Origin: Helianthus annuus
Lineage: Eukaryota; Streptophyta; Magnoliopsida; Asterales; Asteraceae
Direction: 5' to 3'
DNA length: 64,000 bases
Assembly: GCF_002127325.2 (NCBI RefSeq)
Contig: NC_035434.2
Location: 75,219,262 to 75,283,261, forward strand
A program made the position numbers and the translations under genes. Shown here one piece after another: positions 57,301-64,000 of the stretch (position 1 is its first letter; the number at the start of each line of letters is the position of its first letter). The notes beneath the pieces are model-generated. The model did no database searches, was not told the origin of the DNA, and saw nothing but the letters and a program-made list of their open reading frames with translations.

Positions 57301-58007
57301 AAACATGCTCAAAAATATGTCGGATGTTGGTTCGTTTGGCCGTACAATCGCGATGTTCGCTTAATTACGACGGAATGCGCATAAGCACGAAAAATGATCC
57401 AAATGACGCGACGACTGGATTTTTCTCATGCCAAACACTAAGGCATAATATTAGGATGCTTACATAAATTTTTGGATGTCCGGATGTATTCAGAACGTAA
57501 GTTATGCGCGAAAGTGCAAACTTGTGCACTTTTTGACACTTTTAGCCCCTGAATGACCCAAAAGTTATTTTAGCACACCAAACCTCTCAAAGCCTATTTC
57601 TAAGCTATGTAAAGGATATTTAAGGTGTGTTTAACTTAAGGTCATGTTCCGAAATGTTTTTTACAGTTCAAATTGGCATACTTTCGCAGTTTGTCAAGTT
57701 TAGTCCCTGTAAGCGAATTAACTTGTTTTTGCCATACCAAAGCCTTCCAAACTTATTTCTAAGTTAGGTAAAGGTTATTTAAGGTATGTTGAGTATATGT
57801 TGATGTTCCAGAGTATTTGTCGCATTAAACTGAGTACGTTTACGCACCAGTTTGCGTATAATTCTCAAGAAAGCGATGTAGAGTTTAAAATCGAACAAAA
57901 GTCAAAACATGAAAAATGTAAAACACAACCAAACAAACATTGGGATCAAATAACATTTTTTATTGATAATTGAACTGTTCACAATGATTACAAGCACAAA
58001 TGTTACA
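54361..58007 (-). mobile_element. 5' LTR of the chromovirus
   Basis: It aligns end to end with 45534-49179. The inner terminus reads tttcacaccc where the other LTR has tgtcacaccc, so the canonical TG end is mutated here. The outer terminus tgttaca is followed by the aatgg duplication. Confidence 0.93.
55600..55862. repeat. tandem repeat in the 5' LTR
   Basis: Counterpart of 46770-47035, with the same number and order of units. Confidence 0.9.
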
Positions 58008-58012
58008 AATGG
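58008..58012. repeat. target duplication aatgg, right copy
   Basis: Identical to 45529-45533. Confidence 0.93.
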
Positions 58013-61000
58013 GTTTCTTGGGAGAGGTTTATTCACTGATGAATTGGGGGATTGTGGCCTTGTGAGAGTCTGTTGATCAGTACTCAGTTCATTTGCTGGT
58101 TCAGAGTTTTCAACATGATCAGCACACTGAGTTTTTGATAGTTCAGAGTTTTCAGTATGATCAATACTCTGAGCTTTTGCTACTTCTGAGGTTTCAGTTG
58201 ACATTTGACTTCATTTGCTACAGCTATGTCTTCTGCAGCTTCTTGTTCAGTCAGCTCTTGCCTTTTTCTTTGTTCAATCTCAATGGCTGTCATGTCTGCT
58301 GAAGTGTTTGGTGATGATGGTTGGTTTAAAACCTTTTCGGCAATCTGTCTTTATCTAAAGCCATTTTCTTGATGGCTTCTTCAAAGTAATTAGCTTCCTT
58401 TTCCTTTTCTTCTGCAACAGTCAGCTGTTTTGGCTCTTTGTGTTCAGGCTTCTTTGGTGAATTAGGATCTGTCATTTTTCTTCTTTTCAACCTTTCATAA
58501 GCCTCATCTGTATACTGCTTTGTCCATTTTGCTATGGCTTTAGCAGTATCTACTTTTGCATCCACTAGCTCCTGCTTCTTTCTTTTGTACTCAGACGTAA
58601 GGTCAGCAATGAGCTTTTTGTATTTACTCCAGTTTGGAGCTGTCCTCTTTTTGCTTGGATCAGTTTTGATCCTATCAATTCTGTTTGCCTCATGCTTTAA
58701 AACAACTATTGGCATTTCTTCAAATTGTTTTTCTTCAGCTGGATAGATTTTTCTTTCATGATGTATGCAAGATATTCTTTTCTCATTTCTTGTCGTAGAT
58801 CTACTTTGGGTGGTAAAGTTGACATTTCTTTGCTCAGATCTTGTGCATAGTCTTCCATCTGTTTGACTTTAGTGAGCAAAAATTCCATTTTTTAGAAATG
58901 GCTTTGTCACTTTGATCTTCACTCTCAAGTTTGGCTCTTATCTTAGCCTGCCTTGCTTTGATCTAGAGATATTCATCCATATTTTCTGGGACTATGAAGC
59001 CTATGAGAGAAGGAAATCTTCTTTTTGAAGGATCATCCTCGGTGTATAATTGTCTCATCTCATTTTTTTACAGCTTCCAGTTCCAGTGGATATTTTGCAG
59101 CAATAGGATCATATTTGTCCTCATTTGGTTGAGTTGTTTTCCTTTTTCTTGTGTAAAGCTTTATGGGCGCAGGGAATTTTGGTTGTGATGTAGGAATGGT
59201 GAGAGCAGTGGTAGATGGTTGACTAACAGCTGTTGAAACAACTGGTGTTTCAACCACTGTTGTCATTACAACAGATGTTGTAATATCTGTTGTCTTCTAC
59301 TTTATGGCAGGAGGTAATGGTGGTGAGTTTGGTTTTGGTGGTGGTGATGTGATTATAGATGATGATGATGGTGGTAGAACAGTGGTTTTGATGGTGTGTG
59401 GTGAAGTGGTGTGTGTTGAAGTGGTTATTGTTGATATAGCAGCTTTAGTCTGGCTATCTTTTTCGGGTTCAATATAAACACCATCCTCAATTCCCTTCTT
59501 CTTCCACCTGATTTTCTCCCCCTTTTTGGCATTATCTAGAAAGGGGTTATTCATGAAGTGGATAGTGGGAGGAACTTTTCCAGTGGTGCTTTGTATGTGA
59601 GCCTTAATAGCTTTAATGTCAGCTTGAGTATCTTTGAAGCTTGACTCCACCATGTTTGTCAACATTTGTACATGTATTGCATGCTGCTGATCAGCCATTT
59701 GTTTTTGTTTTTCAAGCAGGGGTTTGAATACACTCCATAGCTCATTTGTAGCAGGTGCAGGTTGTGCAAATGCTTGAGCTGGAACAGCAGTGGATTGTGC
59801 TTTTTGAGCTTTTAGCAGCAGTTGCACCATATCCTTTATTTCAGCAACTGATGTTTCAAGAGTTTCAACTCTGCCCGTCAATTCCTGATATTTTAAATCA
59901 TCACCCAAGTTAATGGGATCATCTGATTCCCCACCAACAGTGGTTGTACCAATGTGTGACTTAGGAAATGAATCCCAAAAGTCATTCATTGATGCCCCTT
60001 GTTCTTGGTACTGGGGTCTTCTTCCTTCAGCACTTGATAGCCTTTTGAAGGTACCAGTGGGCATAACAAACTCACTGGTGGTTCTCAGAGGTGCTATTGA
60101 AGAAATTGCCTTCAAGGGAGTCTTATGAATGTAACCACTGTCAAAATGTAAACCAGTGGGTTCAACATTTGTAGTGGCTGCTCCACTTGAACTACTGTCA
60201 GGAATTACTTGTTATCCCTGTAGTGTAACCTCCTCAATTGTTGCTGGGATAGCAGAGGTATAGATATCAGACCCAGTCACTTGTGGGAGTGTACTCTCAG
60301 TGATAGGTGATTGAGAGGAACTGGTTTGTGTCTGAACTACATCAACTGCATGCAACAAGGGTAATATTGTTTGTGGTAATGAAAGGGGTCAAGATATGGG
60401 TGTTGAAAGAGATATGTCCTTGGGATTAAGACTGAGGAAGATGGATCCAAGTGAATCCAGAGCTTCATATTATGGGGGTCCCTGTGTTTACAACCTGATC
60501 CTTTTGTGAGAATGCAGGAGGAGTTTGAGGCAAAGGTGGAGATCTTTCTTCCATCTGCTGTGAGGAAGTAGCAGCAGTGGTTATAGGTGACATTTGTGTT
60601 GTCACTGGCAGTGGCTCTTGGATCTCATCTTCCAGAGGTGCCTTTGCTTAGGGTTTGGGGGGCTTTCTGGATGTTTTTTTTTGGTCTTTTGGTAATGGCA
60701 GGTGTGGGTTTCAAAGCAGTGGTTGTGCTGCTATGATCACCTGGAGCAGTGGGCTCAGCAGCCGATATCTGAGGAGCAGTGTTATCTGCTAAATTCTGCT
60801 CAGGCACCTCTGCTTTTGTTTTTGAAGGTGTTAACATTCTAGAGAATGTTTCAAGTGTTAAACCATTTATTTGAAAATAAACACCTTGTTTGAGCAAATT
60901 TTCATTTTCATTTCAAAATTTTTGTTTGAAATAGTAACTTAGAAACCTTGGAAAGCGCAGAAATGATTTGTTGTCAATATTTTTTACCAAGTCATTAAAG

Positions 61001-61613
61001 ATTTCCGGGGAATAGTTAAAATTTTCATTGTTTAAAATAGCATAACCCAGGCATTGTATCTTTAATGGAATTTCGTTAAAAGCAGTTGTTTTATTTGAAA
61101 CACACATCAAAAGAGTGTGAAATAAGAACCTAGGTGAAGAAGGGAAATAGCCTTTTTGTAAGGTATCTCTTTTTGGTTGTTCTGCATACCCCCTATTCAA
61201 GAAATCAGTTTTCAACTCGGTTTTAGACAAAGAAGTTTTACCTTTCTGATCATCGAGTTTAAAGACTTCTGAGATTGATTGTGGAGTAATTTGAATCGCT
61301 TTACCCTGTATAGAGGAGTTGATGGCTATGACAATGTCTTCTTGTTTTTCAAGGGTAGCATTTTCCAGAACTCTATCTGGGTTTGTTGGTAAATGGGAGC
61401 ATCTGCTATTAGCAAAGTTTTGTACTTTGATGCAGATAAGGTGTCGATTATGGAATCGAAGGTGTTGGTGGTATTGGGTTTTGTGAGTAGACCTAAGTAA
61501 TTGTGAGGGGATTCGTATGGGATTTCAATGGGTTCAGCGACCATTTGAGTGGCTTCTTTGGAAGCAGAGGATGAAGATGATTTTGATTTTGATTTTGATT
61601 TTGATTTCGTCAT
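58013..61613 (-). pseudogene. main part of the E2 ORF, unknown protein of a non-autonomous LTR element
   Basis: It starts at ATG 61613 (MTKSKSKSKSKSSSSSASK). Reading across frame breaks: N-terminal globular region with FDSIIDTLSASKYK, FWK.., SEVFKLDDQKGKTSLSKTE, RFLFHTLLMCVSNKTTAFNE, IQCLGYAILNN.NFNYS and FPRFLSYYFKQKF (to about 60915); a long low-complexity Thr/Pro/Ser linker (60900-60130); a segment with RVETLETSVAEIKDMVQLL that predicts a coiled coil and a QMADQQHAIHVQMLTNMV helix; a basic stretch LYTRKRKTTQP; then Lys/Glu-rich helices (58888-58326) and an acidic Ser/Thr tail. At least five frame breaks are present. No protease, RT, RNase H or integrase motif occurs. The resemblance to Asteraceae retroelement ORFs labelled longin-like is by recollection; function unknown. 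Confidence 0.6.
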
Positions 61614-63756
61614 TTTGATGAAGAAGATCAAAGAATGATTTGTGATGAAGAGTGGCAAACTGTTTTGAGAAGAGAATTTTTGGAATTCAATTCGACAGTG
61701 AAACCCTGTTTGGGGTTTTGGTCAGGGTTTTATTTAGGGAAAAAGTGAATGCTGATGTGGCAGCGGTTACAACGATCTGATGGCTAAAAACTGAACACGT
61801 GCCAACCCCTGATGAAAGGTTAAATAATGGAGGACAGTTGTTTTGAGAGCCACTGATGGATCAACCATCAGTAGTTACAACGGTAACAAATGAAACAGTG
61901 GGTGATTTTTAATATCAGTGGATAGCATATCAGTGGATAGAACACTGATTTTGAACAACAGTGCTTATCAAGAATATGAGAGAGCAGGGGTTGACTTTCA
62001 GCAATGGACAGACTTTAGAAAGCAGATGTTTGAGCACAACAGTAGTTAAGGGTAAAGAAATGATAAGGATTTGAAAGACCATTAAGTCAACAACTGTTAG
62101 TGCAACAGTGTTTGAACTTTTGAGAAATAAAATTTGAGCATCTGCTTGTTCAGATGTGGGAATTGATTTTGTCTTGTGTAAACACAATATCATGTCCAAC
62201 ATCTGTTAATATACATCTACATAAATGCTATACTTAACAAATTACATTTTAGATGCAAATTATCAAGTTTAATTTGTCCGCAGTTTTTCCAGGGATTTAT
62301 GTTCTAGGTTTTACCACATGTTTTTGAAGCATTTATAAATTTCTGACAGTGGTTTAGTATCCCAGATGATGAAAACCTTTTTACTAAGGCTACTCATTTT
62401 GTGTCTAATTATTTGAATTAGAACATGAGTATCTCAGTAGTTTGAAATCTGTTAGCAATCTATTTTTGATCTGTGATAAGACAAACTAGAGATTGATATG
62501 ACCTAGGCACTAGTACCTTTCCTTTTGATCTGTTTTTAAGGATAATATCACCAACAAAAAATAGAGGTTCTATATCCTGACAGAAGATTGATACTTTTAC
62601 TATCAAAAACAAGTAAAAGTGCAAAATATATTATTCTTAAAAAAACAAAGAATAACATATCCTGTTTTATTGAGAAAAACCTTTTCAAGAAAAATTAAAG
62701 GTTATTCTGAAAACAACATCAAAAGGGGTCTGGTACATTTTCTATTTTAAAACTCATAACACATCATTCTCAAGTTTTAGGAAAATGGTCAATGTAAAAT
62801 GACTATTTTGTGTGACCATTTCCTTGTTAATTGATTTGCAAAAAGAGGAAACATGTGAGAATTCTGAAATATTTGTCTAGTCCTCTTATTAGTTTCATCA
62901 TTGGTGATACTATTGTTCTCTGAACTTCCCTGAATCAATGAATGTACATAATTGCTTGATGACCATTGTTTACCCAACTTTGGACTCTTAAGTGTTTTAT
63001 ATTTATACTCCTTTCTTTTGACTTCAAAAGTTTTTGGAGATAAATACACTTTTGAGTTTTGTTATTTTTCTTCTTCCCCTTTTTACCCTTCCCATTCATA
63101 AGTACTAAAATACTTACTTGGAGGATTTTTTTGAAGAAATACTTAGACCAGAATCATTTTACAACAATGTTTGGAGAGACTTGGACATTTTTGCACATGC
63201 TTATGTCAAATCTTACATTACATATGATTTAGTCTATCTTAACACCTGATTTTCTCAATGTGTTCTTAACAAAGTTGATTTAATCCTTTTAACAGGATTC
63301 TCAACCTGTTTTTCAACACATGAGATTCGATAGCTAAAGCTTTAATTTCCCTCTTTTCATATTTAACAAAACACTAGTGTTTTTACGAAACTAGGTTTTT
63401 GTTTACCAGAGGTTCACACTTTAGTATCAAACGTGATGGAAACAACACAAACTTCATATTAACACTTGAAATCAATTTTGTAAATGAAATGATTATACCA
63501 TAGTAGTCAGACATGTTTTAAGATCTGAACACTATAGATGTCTTATGCATGAGATCACTTGTTATGTGAAATTTATGTGTCTTATGACATCTTGGTTGTT
63601 TTACAGAGTATCTGAATAGTAACTTTGAACGTCCATACTCGTTACTTTGTTTTTCAACTAAATACAATCAACCTTAGTATCAATGAATTTTGAGCTGAAC
63701 TGTTATGTCAAATTGATTGTTAGATAGAATTTGACTGTCCAGGCTCTGATACCAAT
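61614..63756 (-). mobile_element. leader region of E2
   Basis: 2.1 kb between the primer-binding site (63742-63754) and the ORF start. It is almost identical to 40377-44508 of E1 except for the MULE-like insertion. Short minus-strand frames in it (61930-62202, 62789-63049) are also open in E1 but show no recognisable features. Confidence 0.75.
63742..63754 (-). other. primer-binding site of E2 (initiator Met-tRNA)
   Basis: Minus strand tggtatcagagcc, perfect, two bases from the LTR. Confidence 0.9.
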
Positions 63757-64000
63757 TGTTAGGATCGAAGGCTGTCATGACTGTGTTTGTTTGTAAAAAT
63801 TGAACAGATCAAAAGATATAAATGAAGATTTAAATGCAGCGGAAATGAAAACAAACTTTGTAAACACAATCAAAGAGAGAAATAGATTTGAGAAACACAT
63901 GATTTGCATCAGTCGAAAGATTACAAAGTAAATCAAAAGATTACAAAGCATGCTTACAAACTAAATTCCCCCTCAGCCTGATACTCCATGGTTGATTGCA
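63757..64000 (-). mobile_element. 5' LTR of E2, cut by the window end
   Basis: It starts tgttaggatcgaaggctgtc as 44509 does and follows it with about 10 differences in 244 bp. About 500 bp should lie beyond the window. Confidence 0.88.

Larger units (their letters stand above)
45534..58007 (-). mobile_element. full-length Tekay-type chromovirus, 12474 bp
   Basis: It is complete: two LTRs of about 3646 bp, primer-binding site, gag, protease, RT, RNase H, integrase with chromodomain, purine tract and a perfect 5-bp target duplication (aatgg). All coding is on the minus strand. The LTRs differ by roughly 2-3 percent by eye, so the insertion is relatively young, and it is the last event at this locus because nothing is inserted into it. 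Three visible lesions (a frameshift in gag, a stop between the zinc knuckles, a stop before RNase H) imply it is not autonomous now. Confidence 0.95.

Overview
The window is plant nuclear DNA, most likely from a eudicot of the daisy family (Asteraceae). That placement is inference: the retroelement clades, the long TGTCACACC-starting chromovirus LTRs and the ORF of the 45-64 kb element look like families I associate with Asteraceae genomes, and no search was run. No intact host gene, tRNA or rRNA gene is visible. Almost every kilobase that can be assigned is transposable-element DNA in nested layers, and most long reading frames come from retroelement polyproteins or from low-complexity repeats.

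Layout. 1-10.3 kb: a decayed Ty1/copia element on the + strand (about 5.25-10.3 kb). A MULE-like element with long degenerate inverted repeats (about 481-5236) lies next to or inside its gag region and carries a multi-exon gene relic (DUF1985/Ulp1-type, minus strand). A truncated LTR lies inside the MULE, and a complete solo LTR of the same family, with a 5-bp target duplication, splits the copia RNase H (8255-9951). 10.7-13.9 kb: foldback (MITE-like) elements standing in long TA microsatellites, one with a telomere-like core. 13.9-16.5 kb: a chimeric segment with four exon fragments in one orientation, including recognisable exons of clathrin heavy chain and dihydropyrimidinase.

16.5-31.97 kb: a pile-up of minus-strand Ty3/gypsy chromovirus material: a pol relic with its 5' LTR (16.5-23.2 kb), pieces of a second LTR family (23.2-24.9 and 28.8-30.9 kb), a pol C-terminal fragment, another long LTR and a truncated copy of the first LTR family. 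32-40 kb: mostly unassigned AT-rich DNA with a SINE-like insertion, a small TTA-flanked MITE, a Helitron-type 3' end, tandem repeats and a truncated LTR.

40-64 kb: two tandem copies of an LTR retrotransposon that share one 740-bp LTR. Their internal region holds a leader and one long decayed ORF, with no gag-pol seen. The left copy carries a 1980-bp MULE-like insertion whose empty site is preserved in the right copy. The right copy is split by a nearly intact 12.5-kb Tekay-type chromovirus (45534-58007, minus strand) with matching 3.65-kb LTRs, a primer-binding site, a purine tract, gag-pol with three visible lesions and a perfect 5-bp target duplication. Relative ages can be read directly from the nesting.
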